Shown here piece by piece: positions 9,327-17,602 of a DNA stretch of 64,000 nucleotides; position 1 is the stretch's first letter, and each line of letters opens with the position of its first letter. The DNA is from Pseudomonadota bacterium. Lineage in GTDB: Bacteria > Pseudomonadota > Gammaproteobacteria > Burkholderiales > Rhodocyclaceae. A program made the position numbers and the translations under genes. The notes beneath the pieces were generated by a model that was given only the letters and a program-made list of their open reading frames with translations, made no database searches and was not told the origin of the DNA. The stretch is taken from positions 1 through 64,000 of the forward strand of contig JAGTRT010000003.1 in NCBI GenBank assembly GCA_018261895.1, written 5' to 3'.

Positions 9327-10118
9327 TCAGTAGGCGGGCAAAATCTTGTTGAGGCCGGTCAGGAAATGAATGATCGGCAACAGGAAACCAAGCGCCAGGA
9401 GGCCCATCAGGATCAGCGTGCCGACAAATGGCCACTTGAAGTTCAGCCAGTTCATGATCTTTTGCCGGAACAGGCTTTCGTCCTTCGGAGCCTCGGGGTG
9501 ACTGGCGCCGGGGGGCAGGGGAATGGCCCGGGGAATGCGGCGTAGTCCGGTCAGCATGGCCAGGACGTAGTTCTCCCGGTGCAGGCGGGCCGCCCACAGG
9601 ACGCCGAAAAGGTGGCCGCAGACGAGCAGGGCAACGGCATGCCCGCAGCGGCTGTGCCATTCGATCAGGATATCCTCCCAATCGGCCGGCACGCGGGCGC
9701 CAAACGGGCCCAGTTGCTGGCTGGCGCTGTAGGCCAGCAGGCCGAGCAGGCAGGTCGCGCCCAGGCTGGCAATCAGCGCGTAGACCATGGCGGCGCCGAG
9801 CGGGTTGTGGCTGTAGTAATACGACGCCTTGCCGCGCAGGGCCTCGAGGAAATAGGCCAGGGTCTCCCTGGGGGAATACAGGAAGCTCGAGAAGCGGGCG
9901 GCGCCCTTGGCCTTGAAACCCCAGAAGATCCGCATCGGCAGCAGGATGCAGATCAGGTAGCCGGCGTAGGGGTGGAGCGGAAACTTCTTCGATTCGAAAT
10001 AGAGCGTCGCGAAGGCGAGTACGAGCAGCCAGTGGTGAATGCGAACGAAGCGATCCCAGACCTTGATTTCCGGATCGCGCCGTTTTCGACGTTCGCTTGC
10101 TTCCAGTACCTTGCGCAA
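9327..10118 (-). CDS. Cytochrome b561-type membrane subunit
   Basis: A 263-residue integral membrane protein resembling the b-type cytochrome subunits of Ni,Fe-hydrogenase and related diheme b561 proteins. It starts with the characteristic VWDRFVRIHHWLLV segment (heme-ligand His pair), has four main membrane helices, and carries further histidines in HSRCGHAVALLVCGHLFG. It adds a fifth hydrophobic helix at the C-terminus. It is the last gene of the mtoDAB-chemoreceptor run (16-base gap from the chemoreceptor). It could pass electrons between the quinone pool and the periplasmic cytochromes, a role otherwise filled by CymA, which is absent here. That role is inferred. Confidence 0.8.
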   Translation of the reverse strand: MRKVLEASERRKRRDPEIKVWDRFVRIHHWLLVLAFATLYFESKKFPLHPYAGYLICILLPMRIFWGFKAKGAARFSSFLYSPRETLAYFLEALRGKASYYYSHNPLGAAMVYALIASLGATCLLGLLAYSASQQLGPFGARVPADWEDILIEWHSRCGHAVALLVCGHLFGVLWAARLHRENYVLAMLTGLRRIPRAIPLPPGASHPEAPKDESLFRQKIMNWLNFKWPFVGTLILMGLLALGFLLPIIHFLTGLNKILPAY

Positions 10119-10134
10119 TGCAGTCTCCCCGGGT

Positions 10135-11796
10135 TCAGGTCTTGAACCGGCTTAGTTCTTGTTCCAGGGTCTGGGCCAAATGACTCAGTTCCTGCATGGA
10201 TTCGTTCATGGCTTCGATGACATTGCCGTTCTCGTTGGCCAGGCTGGCAATCGAGTCGACCTGCGCCGAGACCAGACCGGATGCCTGGTTCTGCTGTTCG
10301 GTCGCATCGTGCACGGCGGCCATGCCCTGCGCCACATGATTGACCGAAATTGCGGCGCCGTCGAGGACATTCGCGACTTCCGACATCGAATCGTGGCTCG
10401 AGGCCAGGACGCCCAGGCCGTGCTGCAGGGCATGGCGGACCTGATCCGATTCGGTGCCCAGTTCGGTGGTCAGCGTGTCGATCTGGCTGGCCGAACGACT
10501 GGACTTCTCGGCCAGCTTCCTGACCTCGTCGGCCACCACGGCAAAGCCGCGTCCCATCTCGCCGGCCCGGGCGGCCTCGATGGCGGCATTCAGGGCGAGC
10601 AGGTTGGTCTGGTCGGCAATGTCCTTGACCTCCTGCGTCATGCGGGTGATCGACACGGTGCTGGCGACGAAGCGCTCGACCTTCTGGGCGATATCGCCAA
10701 CCGCCTTTTCGACCAGATTCACCTGGCTCTGCAGGTAGGCCAGGCTTTCCTTGCCTTCCATCGTGCGCTTCTGGCTGTCCCGGGTCAGTTCGTGCACCTG
10801 GGCACAGGACTGGCTGACACTGGAGACGGCCACGGCAATCTCGTCGAGGGCCGCGGCGGCGTTTTCCGATTGTTCCCGCTGGGCGACCGAGCCCTTGGCC
10901 ACTTCACCGGTGCGACTGCGCAGGCAGACCGCCGACTGGGCGACGCGGGAGGCAATACAGTTGATCTGGTTGATCAGGGTCTGCAACTTTTCCATCATCG
11001 AGTTGAAGGCGATCGACGCCTCACCGACTTCGTCCGTGCCACGAACCGGCAGGCGGCTGCGCAGATCGCCCTCGCCATTGGCAATGGCTGCCAGGTTCGA
11101 GGCCATGACCGCCAGCGGCCTGGTCACGAAGCTGCGCACGAAGATGAAGATGAAGAAGAGCAGGGGCAGGGAAATCAGGATGGTGGCCAGGATCAGATTG
11201 GTCCGCGATTCGGACACCGACTCCTCGAGGTCGGAGAGGGTGACCTTCATCGAGACGACGCCAAGAATCTCGCCTTCCTTGGCTTCTTCATGGCATTCCA
11301 GGCAATCGCGTCCCAGATAGTTCTTGGAGGCAATGGCCGGGAAAATGGCGAGCAGGACGGGGCCGTGCTTGGGATCGACCGCCTCCTGGAAAAGAACCTT
11401 CCCGTTCTCGAGAACCTGTTTCTCGAGCGCGTTCGGATTCATCTCGTTCTCGTCGCCATCGCCCATTTCATGAATGACGCCGGCGCCGCGAATAATGCGC
11501 AGATCCTTGACCGCTTCCGACTGGCGGACCTGGTCGTAGTAGACATTGCGTTTCTTGATGGTCTTGGTGACCTTCATGAACAGCAGGTTGGCCATGGTCA
11601 GCTGGTTGACGCTCATCGCCAGGTCCCTGGCCTGATGAAACGCCAGATTTCGCTGTTGATGGACGGTCCAGTAGATCATCCCGCCCCAGGCCAGGCTCAG
11701 CATCAAGCCAATCGAAACGACCAGACGTATCCAGATCTTGACGTTGTACAAGCCTTCCAGAAAACCCGGCTTGAATGAAATGGCAGACGGTTTCAT
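10135..11796 (-). CDS. Methyl-accepting chemotaxis protein with a heme-c-type (DUF3365-like) sensor
   Basis: A 553-residue chemoreceptor. It has a transmembrane helix near residues 20-45, a periplasmic domain with a CLECH heme c motif at residues 165-169, a second helix around 205-225, a HAMP domain, and a C-terminal signalling domain with the conserved hairpin [19 protein letters not shown]. The sensor resembles the one fused to GGDEF-EAL at 19777 (KxYLGxxCLxCHE). A covalently bound heme would let the receptor read redox state, O2 or NO. It begins 6 bases after mtoB, so it probably belongs to that operon and would steer cells by the state of the electron conduit. Confidence 0.9.
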   Translation of the reverse strand: MKPSAISFKPGFLEGLYNVKIWIRLVVSIGLMLSLAWGGMIYWTVHQQRNLAFHQARDLAMSVNQLTMANLLFMKVTKTIKKRNVYYDQVRQSEAVKDLRIIRGAGVIHEMGDGDENEMNPNALEKQVLENGKVLFQEAVDPKHGPVLLAIFPAIASKNYLGRDCLECHEEAKEGEILGVVSMKVTLSDLEESVSESRTNLILATILISLPLLFFIFIFVRSFVTRPLAVMASNLAAIANGEGDLRSRLPVRGTDEVGEASIAFNSMMEKLQTLINQINCIASRVAQSAVCLRSRTGEVAKGSVAQREQSENAAAALDEIAVAVSSVSQSCAQVHELTRDSQKRTMEGKESLAYLQSQVNLVEKAVGDIAQKVERFVASTVSITRMTQEVKDIADQTNLLALNAAIEAARAGEMGRGFAVVADEVRKLAEKSSRSASQIDTLTTELGTESDQVRHALQHGLGVLASSHDSMSEVANVLDGAAISVNHVAQGMAAVHDATEQQNQASGLVSAQVDSIASLANENGNVIEAMNESMQELSHLAQTLEQELSRFKT

Positions 11797-11802
11797 TTTT
11801 GT

Positions 11803-14055
11803 TTACTGGAAGGTGTAGCGCATCGATAGGCCGACAAAGTGAACCGTGTTGTCGGGATTGACGACGACCCGGGTGCCGTCGGTATAGACCCAGTTGCTCC
11901 AGGTCCAGTCGTCGATGTTCCGGTGGTCGAGAATGTAGTCGAGGCGGACGCTCAGGCGCTTGTCGACGGGGTAGATGCCGAACAGTTGCAGCGTCTGCTG
12001 GCGGTAGCTGATGTCCGGCATGGCGCCGGGAGAAGTCGCGGTCGAAAAGGCGGCGTAACGCTCGTTCGACATGCGGTAGCTGGTCTTGTCATAGGCATAA
12101 ATGAGGTCGGCACCGATCTCGATTCCCTTGGGCAGCGTTCCGCGCGTGCCGATGCCCAGCGAGTCGACGGTGTTCTTCTGGCGCGATGACCAGACGATTG
12201 CACCGGCGTTGGACATTGCCGTCACCGAAGCAATCGTCGCCTGGTCGATGCTGCTTTCGGTACGCGAGAGCCAGGTGTTGAACTTCCAGCGCTCCGTCGC
12301 CTGGTAGCTGGCATCCAGCGAAACCAGCTTGGCGTCGCCGCGACGCACGCCGATATCCGGTGTCCCCCGGCCATTACCGTAGTTGTCGCTGGCCCCCTCG
12401 ATCATCAGTTGCAGGGAGAGTTGGTCGAAAGGAGTCCAGTCGCTGATGAAGCGGATCTTCTGGCGTTCCCGGTCAGCCATGTAGATCGGCTGGAGCAGCC
12501 CGCAACGGCTGACTTGCAGCTGGGCCGCCGGGATGGCCTGGCCGCAACTGAGCGTTCCGCTGTAGGTCGGGTACGAATTGACGCCGTTCAGGGTGACCAG
12601 ATTCCGGTAATCGCTCCCCGTCCGGTCGCTGTACAGGTAGGCGAGCGATCCGGTCAGGGTTTCGGCCATGGCACGTTTCAGTTCGAGGCGATAGGTGTTT
12701 TCTTCAACCTTTTCGCGGTAACCGACGACGCGTACGCCGGAAACGCTGCGCTCCTTCGAGTCGTACTCGACGCCACCGGTCACCCGGTAGCCCTGCGGCA
12801 AGGCGTAGCTCGCTTCGACCTTGCCCGACCAGTTGGTCAGTGAGCGCGGTTCGTTGAAACCGTCCGTCGTCGACGTGCCGGTCAGGTTGCTCAGCACGGG
12901 CGCCGCCCCGGTGCCGCCCAGGGTGGTGATATACGGGGCGACTTTCGTCTTGTCGTGGCGTTCTTCGTAGCGCAGGTTGCCGAGCAGCGAGAGGTTGGTG
13001 ATCGGGCGGGATGTCAGGCTGACGTTGGCCAGCGTGGTGTCGACCCGGCCACCCAGGTCGGTGCGGCCCGAGGTATTGGCACTCACGCCATTGTTGCCGG
13101 TGTTGTAGAAACGAACGCCGATGAAATCGTCGTTCTGCAAGGCGATGCTTTGCGCGACCTTGAAGTTCAGGCGGGTCGTGCGCGAAAACTGGTAGCCCCC
13201 GGAAAGGTGCAGTTGGTGCGCCTGGTTGTCAGGTGGCAAGGCGATATTGTCGAAGGGAACGCCCACCGTGCCGACGCCGGAGTTGAAGCCGGTAACGCCG
13301 CCCTGGACCCGGAGCACCGGATTCTCGTTCTTGAAGAAGGAGCCATAGTAGCCGCCCGACAATTGCAGTTTTTCGCCTGTGTAATCGAGCACCAGATCGA
13401 TCTGCTTGGTGTTGTGCTGGATGGGCTCGGCCAGGAACTCCATTCCCCCGGTCCCTCCGGTCGTGCCTCGCCCAAACATCCGTTCGCCGCTCTTGTCCTC
13501 GTTCTGCAGGTTGAGTCGCAGCTGCAGCTTGTCGATCAGCGCGGCCGACAGGCCGAAAGCCGTCCGCTGGCGTTCCGTCTGCAGGGTGAACTGGCTGTTG
13601 TTGGTCGACGGCGAACTTGGGACGGTCAGCTGGGCCGAGCCAATGCCCTGGACGCCGGTGATCACGCTGTAGGGCGTCACCCGGCTGATTTCGCTGTAGT
13701 CGAGGAAATAGCGCCAGCTACCCTGTCTTTCGTGTTCGAGGCTGAGTTCGCGGGTATTCAGGCCGAGATTGCGGCCGCTGGCGCGATACCAGGTTCCCGT
13801 TGCGTCGTTGCGGCGGATGTAGGAAAAGTCCAGAAGGCCGACGATACCTTGGTCCTGAAGGCCGTTGTACATGCTGAAACGCTGGCCGGTCGTGCTGACG
13901 TTGCCGATGCCCACCGAAACCGAGCTGTCCGGCCGGATGAGCTGTTCGACCTCATCGTCGGTGTCGGCTCGGGCGACCTGGGTCATGGCAAGGCCGACGG
14001 CAACGGCGAGGACCGTGCGCTGGAAACGGGCGGGCGTGATGGAAAGTTTGTTCAT
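11803..14055 (-). CDS. mtoB: MtrB/PioB-family outer-membrane beta-barrel, decaheme-associated
   Basis: A 750-residue protein with a signal peptide ending near VARA-DTD, then repeated amphipathic strands and an aromatic-ended terminal strand (SMRYTFQ). This fits the 26-28-stranded porin family that sheaths a decaheme cytochrome in the outer membrane. The N-terminal CxxC typical of Shewanella MtrB is missing, as in MtoB/PioB-type relatives. It follows the decaheme gene by 15 bases. No MtrC-like outer-surface decaheme cytochrome is present, which points to an MtoAB rather than MtrCAB system. Direction of electron flow is not decidable from sequence. Confidence 0.88.
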   Translation of the reverse strand: MNKLSITPARFQRTVLAVAVGLAMTQVARADTDDEVEQLIRPDSSVSVGIGNVSTTGQRFSMYNGLQDQGIVGLLDFSYIRRNDATGTWYRASGRNLGLNTRELSLEHERQGSWRYFLDYSEISRVTPYSVITGVQGIGSAQLTVPSSPSTNNSQFTLQTERQRTAFGLSAALIDKLQLRLNLQNEDKSGERMFGRGTTGGTGGMEFLAEPIQHNTKQIDLVLDYTGEKLQLSGGYYGSFFKNENPVLRVQGGVTGFNSGVGTVGVPFDNIALPPDNQAHQLHLSGGYQFSRTTRLNFKVAQSIALQNDDFIGVRFYNTGNNGVSANTSGRTDLGGRVDTTLANVSLTSRPITNLSLLGNLRYEERHDKTKVAPYITTLGGTGAAPVLSNLTGTSTTDGFNEPRSLTNWSGKVEASYALPQGYRVTGGVEYDSKERSVSGVRVVGYREKVEENTYRLELKRAMAETLTGSLAYLYSDRTGSDYRNLVTLNGVNSYPTYSGTLSCGQAIPAAQLQVSRCGLLQPIYMADRERQKIRFISDWTPFDQLSLQLMIEGASDNYGNGRGTPDIGVRRGDAKLVSLDASYQATERWKFNTWLSRTESSIDQATIASVTAMSNAGAIVWSSRQKNTVDSLGIGTRGTLPKGIEIGADLIYAYDKTSYRMSNERYAAFSTATSPGAMPDISYRQQTLQLFGIYPVDKRLSVRLDYILDHRNIDDWTWSNWVYTDGTRVVVNPDNTVHFVGLSMRYTFQ

Positions 14056-14070
14056 GGTTGCGCGCTCCTG

Positions 14071-15024
14071 TTACCGGCGGAAAGTCCGTTCGTTGCCCTG
14101 GTTGGCAGGATTGTTGGTGCCGTGGATGTTGGTGTGGCAGTTCAGGCAGGCCCGGGCGTTGGTGATGCCCTGCTGTCCGGCCGTGGTCGACTTGCCGGCA
14201 GCCATGCCGGGGAAGCCGCCCTGATGCGATGCGGGTTCGTGACATTGCTGGCAGAGGAAGGGCGGCCGCGTCTTGAGCAGGTTGTCGATGGCCGAGCCGT
14301 GCGGGTTGTGGCAGATCGTGCAGTCTTCGGCCGGTTCATGCTTGCGGACGAAGGGACCGCGTTTTTCCATGTGGCAGGTAAAGCAGGTGTCGGCGATGCT
14401 GTCGCGCTGCATCAGCTTGGGCCCGGCCGAGCCATGCGAGGCGTGGCAGTCGGAGCAGACAACCTTCCCTTCGAGGATGGGGTGGTGTGAGGGCTTGTTG
14501 GCCTGCACACGCTGTTCCTTGTGGCATGTGAAGCAGACTGCCGGCTGGGTGCGCTTGTCGCGGACCTTGTCGTGGGCGGTGTGCAGTTGATGGCAGGAGG
14601 TGCAGGCAACATCGCGGGCAGCGTGGATGCTGCTCGTCCAGTGAATCATCTTGCCGCCCTTGTGGCAGCTTTCGCAGACTTCGTTGTGGCCGTTGATGTC
14701 GTTCTGCGTCTGCTTGCCGAACGGGAAGGTCGGTTTCGGCCTATCCTTCCTGCCTTCCGGCTTGTTGACGTGTGTCTCGCTCTCGCCATGGCAGCCCGCG
14801 CAACTGGGCAGACGGCCGTCGGCACTGGTGCCGTGGCGCGTCTTTCCAATACTGAGAACGGGGTTGCTTTCATTCTCATCGTGACACTTCGTGCATTTGG
14901 CGTCGCCGTCGAAAATAAGGCCTTTGTTAACTTGCGCCTTGTTTTCATTGGCTTGCGCACTGCCGCTCAGACCGGCTAATGCCATGCAAGTTATGTAGAT
15001 CGAAAGTATTATGACTTTAGGCAT
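14071..15024 (-). CDS. mtoA: Periplasmic decaheme cytochrome c, MtrA/MtoA/DmsE family
   Basis: A 317-residue cytochrome with a signal peptide (MPKVIILSIYITCMALAG) and exactly ten CxxCH motifs, the number and spacing of the MtrA family. The frame extends upstream, but the ATG at 15024 is where the signal peptide begins. It would insert into the MtoB barrel and form a heme wire across the outer membrane, exchanging electrons with extracellular iron or another acceptor. It lies between mtoD and mtoB in one co-directional run. MtrA could also be used as the label; MtoA is preferred from the neighbours. Confidence 0.93.
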   Translation of the reverse strand: MPKVIILSIYITCMALAGLSGSAQANENKAQVNKGLIFDGDAKCTKCHDENESNPVLSIGKTRHGTSADGRLPSCAGCHGESETHVNKPEGRKDRPKPTFPFGKQTQNDINGHNEVCESCHKGGKMIHWTSSIHAARDVACTSCHQLHTAHDKVRDKRTQPAVCFTCHKEQRVQANKPSHHPILEGKVVCSDCHASHGSAGPKLMQRDSIADTCFTCHMEKRGPFVRKHEPAEDCTICHNPHGSAIDNLLKTRPPFLCQQCHEPASHQGGFPGMAAGKSTTAGQQGITNARACLNCHTNIHGTNNPANQGNERTFRR

Positions 15025-15074
15025 ATTTCGGTGTCTCGATTTTGAGAATGAGGTTGTCGGACTCGGGAGTGGCC

Positions 15075-15401
15075 TTAGCGGCTGAGAATCCACTGCACGA
15101 CGTTTTTCACTTCGGCCGGGTCCTTGCTCTTCAACTGTTCGTGTTCTTCTTCCTTGCCTTCGATCTTGACCTTGGGCGCGGTGGTGATATGCGTGCTCAG
15201 CTTCTGTTCCGCATCGGGCTTGCCCTTCCATTTGCCGGCGATTTCCTTGTAGGGCGGGCCATCCTTCTTCTTTTCGACGGCATGACACTTGAAACAGCCG
15301 CTCTTGCGCGCCAGGCTTTCGGCAGCGGCTTCGTCCATGGCCAGGCTGTTGTCGGACAGTCCGAGGGCGGTCATGACGAGAAGGAGTTGGGTAAGGCGCA
15401 T
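15075..15401 (-). CDS. mtoD: Monoheme class I cytochrome c, MtoD-like
   Basis: A 108-residue periplasmic cytochrome with a short signal peptide, one heme motif (GCFKCHAVEKK) and a GPPYKEIAGKWKGK segment typical of small c-type carriers. MtoD of Sideroxydans is a similar-sized monoheme protein encoded with mtoAB, which is why I use that name. It would shuttle electrons between MtoA and inner-membrane components. It is the first gene of the minus-strand operon and has a sigma54-like promoter about 45 bases upstream. Confidence 0.75.
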   Translation of the reverse strand: MRLTQLLLVMTALGLSDNSLAMDEAAAESLARKSGCFKCHAVEKKKDGPPYKEIAGKWKGKPDAEQKLSTHITTAPKVKIEGKEEEHEQLKSKDPAEVKNVVQWILSR

Positions 15402-15446
15402 GGTGTATCTCCGGGGCTGGCTGGGTAATGAACTTGGGTCGGGAAC

Positions 15447-15462
15447 TGCAGGTTGTGTGCCA
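15447..15462 (-). promoter_or_regulatory. Candidate sigma54 promoter of the mtoDAB operon
   Basis: The minus strand reads TGGCACACAACCTGCA. The -24 element is perfect, GG and GC are ten bases apart as required, and the -12 is CTGCA instead of TTGCA. The predicted start would leave a leader of about 35 bases before mtoD. Confidence 0.5.
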
Positions 15463-15530
15463 GCGACGCCTCGGGCCGGCGAACAGGCCGTGTAGCCGGG
15501 GACGGCTCGGGACTTGCTTCGCGATTCATC

Positions 15531-17492
15531 ATGAACAGGTCTTTTTTTTCCGTCCGCTCAGCCACGAGCGGAGATTCCGAGTCGACCGAGCAGCTGCATG
15601 CGCCGTTTTTCCAGGGGCTTGTTGCCAAGGTGGTGGCGGTATTTCTGGCTGTCCTGATGGCCGGCCTCGGCGTGGTCGCCTGGGTGGATCGTTCCGAGGT
15701 CGAAGAACACCAGCGCGAGGCGCTCGAAGCGGCATCGCTCCATGGGCACCTGCTGCAGGAGCAGGTCGTGCGTTCCCTGTCGGCAACCTATGCGCTGGCT
15801 GCGCTGCTTCGGCAGGGCCGGGGGGAACTCAAGGGCTTCGAGGCACTGGCCGGCGAAATGCTGGACATGTACGGTGGCCTGAGTTCCTTGCAGCTGGCGC
15901 CGAATGGCGTGATTCGCCACATCGTCCCGATTCAGGGCAACGAATTGGCGCTCGGCCATGATCTGCTGGCCGATCCGGCGCGCAACAAGGAGGCATTTCT
16001 CGCCCTGCAAACACGCAAGCTCACGTTGGCCGGTCCGTTCGAGCTGCGTCAGGGCGGCACGGCCGTGGTTGGGCGGTTACCGGTGTTCATCGAGGCGGGA
16101 ACGTCGGAAGAGCGCTTCTGGGGCTTCGTCACCGCCGTCATCCGGATTTCCGACCTCCTGCGGGCCAGTGCGCTGGGCGAGGACCGCCGACAGGAGCACG
16201 AATACGCCTTGAACCGGGTGCATCCCGATACGGGCGAAGTGCAGACCATCTGGGCATCCGGAAAAGCTCGGCTGGAGGACGCGGTCGAGTATCCGGTGAC
16301 TGTTCCCAATGGTCAGTGGTCACTGCTGGTGGAGCGCAAGGAGGGTTGGCACAGCCCGCCGCTGACGCTCACCTGGATGATCCTGGGTGCGCTCCTGATC
16401 GCGGCGCTATCGGCTTTTCTGGCCTTGCAGGTTCTGCGGCAGCCGGTGTTGCTGTCGGCCGAGATCGCCCGCCGGACGGCGGCGCTCAACGAGGCGAACG
16501 AAAGTTTGCAGACCGAGATTTTCGAGCACTGGCAGGCCGAGGTGGCCTTGCGCGACAGCGAGCGGCAGCTGGAACAGCGGGTTCAGGAGCGCACCCAGGC
16601 GCTGGAAGTAGCCAACAATGCGCTGACGGAAGAGCGGACGGAACAGCAGCGGCTGATCGACAAGCTGGCCGATACGCGCAGCCAGTTGCTCCAGTCGCAG
16701 ATGATGGCGGCTGTCGGTCAACTGGCTGCCGGCGTGGCGCATGAGATCAACAATCCGCTCAGCTACATCTCGTCGAATGTCGGGACGATGAAATCCTATG
16801 TCGACGCGCTGGTCGACGGCCTGAGCCGGCAACGCGCACTGCTTGCCGCCTGCCAGCCCGCTTCGCCGGAAGTGGAGGCGCAATGCCGGCAGATCGAGGC
16901 GCAAATCGACCTGGCCTATATCCGGGAGGATTTTCCGGCCATGATCGACGACACGCTGGCCGGTCTCGCCCGCGTCAAGCGCATCGTCCAGGATCTGCGC
17001 GACTTTTCATTCGTCGATCAGGCGGACTGGCAGACGGTCGATCTCAATCACGTGCTGGACAGCGTGCTCGGCGTGATGGCGGTTGATTTCGGCGCGCGCA
17101 TCAAGCTTTCCCAAAATCGGGAGGCATTGCCGGAAGTGGAATGCAATGCGCCGCAGATGGCCCAGGTGATCCGCAACCTGCTGCTCAACGCCGTGCAGGC
17201 CATCGACGGCGAGGGCGACATCGCGCTGACGACGCGGGTGCTGGCCGAGGGCGTCGAGCTGACCGTCAGCGATAGCGGACGCGGCATCGCGCCCGAGCAT
17301 CTGGCGCGCATCTTCGAACCCTTCTTCACGACGCGCGCCGTCGGTACCGGCACGGGTCTCGGGCTTTCCGTGGCCTACCATGTCGTCAAGCGGCACGGCG
17401 GCAACATCACCGTCGACAGCGAGCCGGGCCGGGGTGCCCGCTTTACCCTGCAACTGCCGTTTCGCCAGGATTCAACGGTCAACCGGAAATAA
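15531..17492 (+). CDS. CHASE-domain sensor histidine kinase
   Basis: A 653-residue membrane kinase. A first transmembrane helix (about 28-48) is followed by a periplasmic CHASE-type domain with LQLAPNGVIRHIVPIQGNE and GHDLL motifs. A second helix lies near 290-310, then a coiled coil, a dimerisation/phosphoacceptor segment with GVAHEINNPLSY (His404), and an ATPase domain (DSGRGIAPEH, TGTGLGLSV). The ATG at 15531 is preferred to a longer frame from 15453. It is divergent from mtoD and has no receiver gene beside it, so its partner is unknown. The stop codon lies inside a copy of the 34-bp repeat. Confidence 0.88.
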   Translation: MNRSFFSVRSATSGDSESTEQLHAPFFQGLVAKVVAVFLAVLMAGLGVVAWVDRSEVEEHQREALEAASLHGHLLQEQVVRSLSATYALAALLRQGRGELKGFEALAGEMLDMYGGLSSLQLAPNGVIRHIVPIQGNELALGHDLLADPARNKEAFLALQTRKLTLAGPFELRQGGTAVVGRLPVFIEAGTSEERFWGFVTAVIRISDLLRASALGEDRRQEHEYALNRVHPDTGEVQTIWASGKARLEDAVEYPVTVPNGQWSLLVERKEGWHSPPLTLTWMILGALLIAALSAFLALQVLRQPVLLSAEIARRTAALNEANESLQTEIFEHWQAEVALRDSERQLEQRVQERTQALEVANNALTEERTEQQRLIDKLADTRSQLLQSQMMAAVGQLAAGVAHEINNPLSYISSNVGTMKSYVDALVDGLSRQRALLAACQPASPEVEAQCRQIEAQIDLAYIREDFPAMIDDTLAGLARVKRIVQDLRDFSFVDQADWQTVDLNHVLDSVLGVMAVDFGARIKLSQNREALPEVECNAPQMAQVIRNLLLNAVQAIDGEGDIALTTRVLAEGVELTVSDSGRGIAPEHLARIFEPFFTTRAVGTGTGLGLSVAYHVVKRHGGNITVDSEPGRGARFTLQLPFRQDSTVNRK

Positions 17493-17509
17493 TGCCCAAA
17501 ATTGAAATC
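17476..17509 (+). repeat. Dispersed 34-bp repeat, copy 3
   Basis: ACGGTCAACCGGAA, ATAAT spacer, GCCCAAAATTGAAAT. It contains the last codons and stop of the kinase gene, and its end forms the first bases of the terminator stem at 17505. Confidence 0.85.
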
Positions 17510-17538
17510 GCCCCCGGGTTCATCCGGGGGCGATTTCC
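17505..17538 (+). terminator. Hairpin terminator after the CHASE kinase
   Basis: Perfect 14-bp stem GAAATCGCCCCCGG / CCGGGGGCGATTTC with a GTTCAT loop. A weak T-rich tail is partly inside the stem. The stem is symmetric enough to work on both strands. Confidence 0.7.
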
Positions 17539-17602
17539 TTGCGTCTGAGCGGAATGTATCGTCAGTCAGCGGCGCTTGCCCCGCCGATTACGAAGCAGAC
17601 CA

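Noticed and set aside
11803..15401. Complete MtrCAB-type metal-reduction operon
   Set aside because: No outer-surface decaheme MtrC/OmcA gene and no CymA are present. The content fits MtoDAB or PioAB better.
15503..15518. Sigma54-like sequence CGGCTCGGGACTTGCT before the kinase at 15531
   Set aside because: Its predicted start would fall on the start codon, and the -24 box is poor. Probably a chance match.
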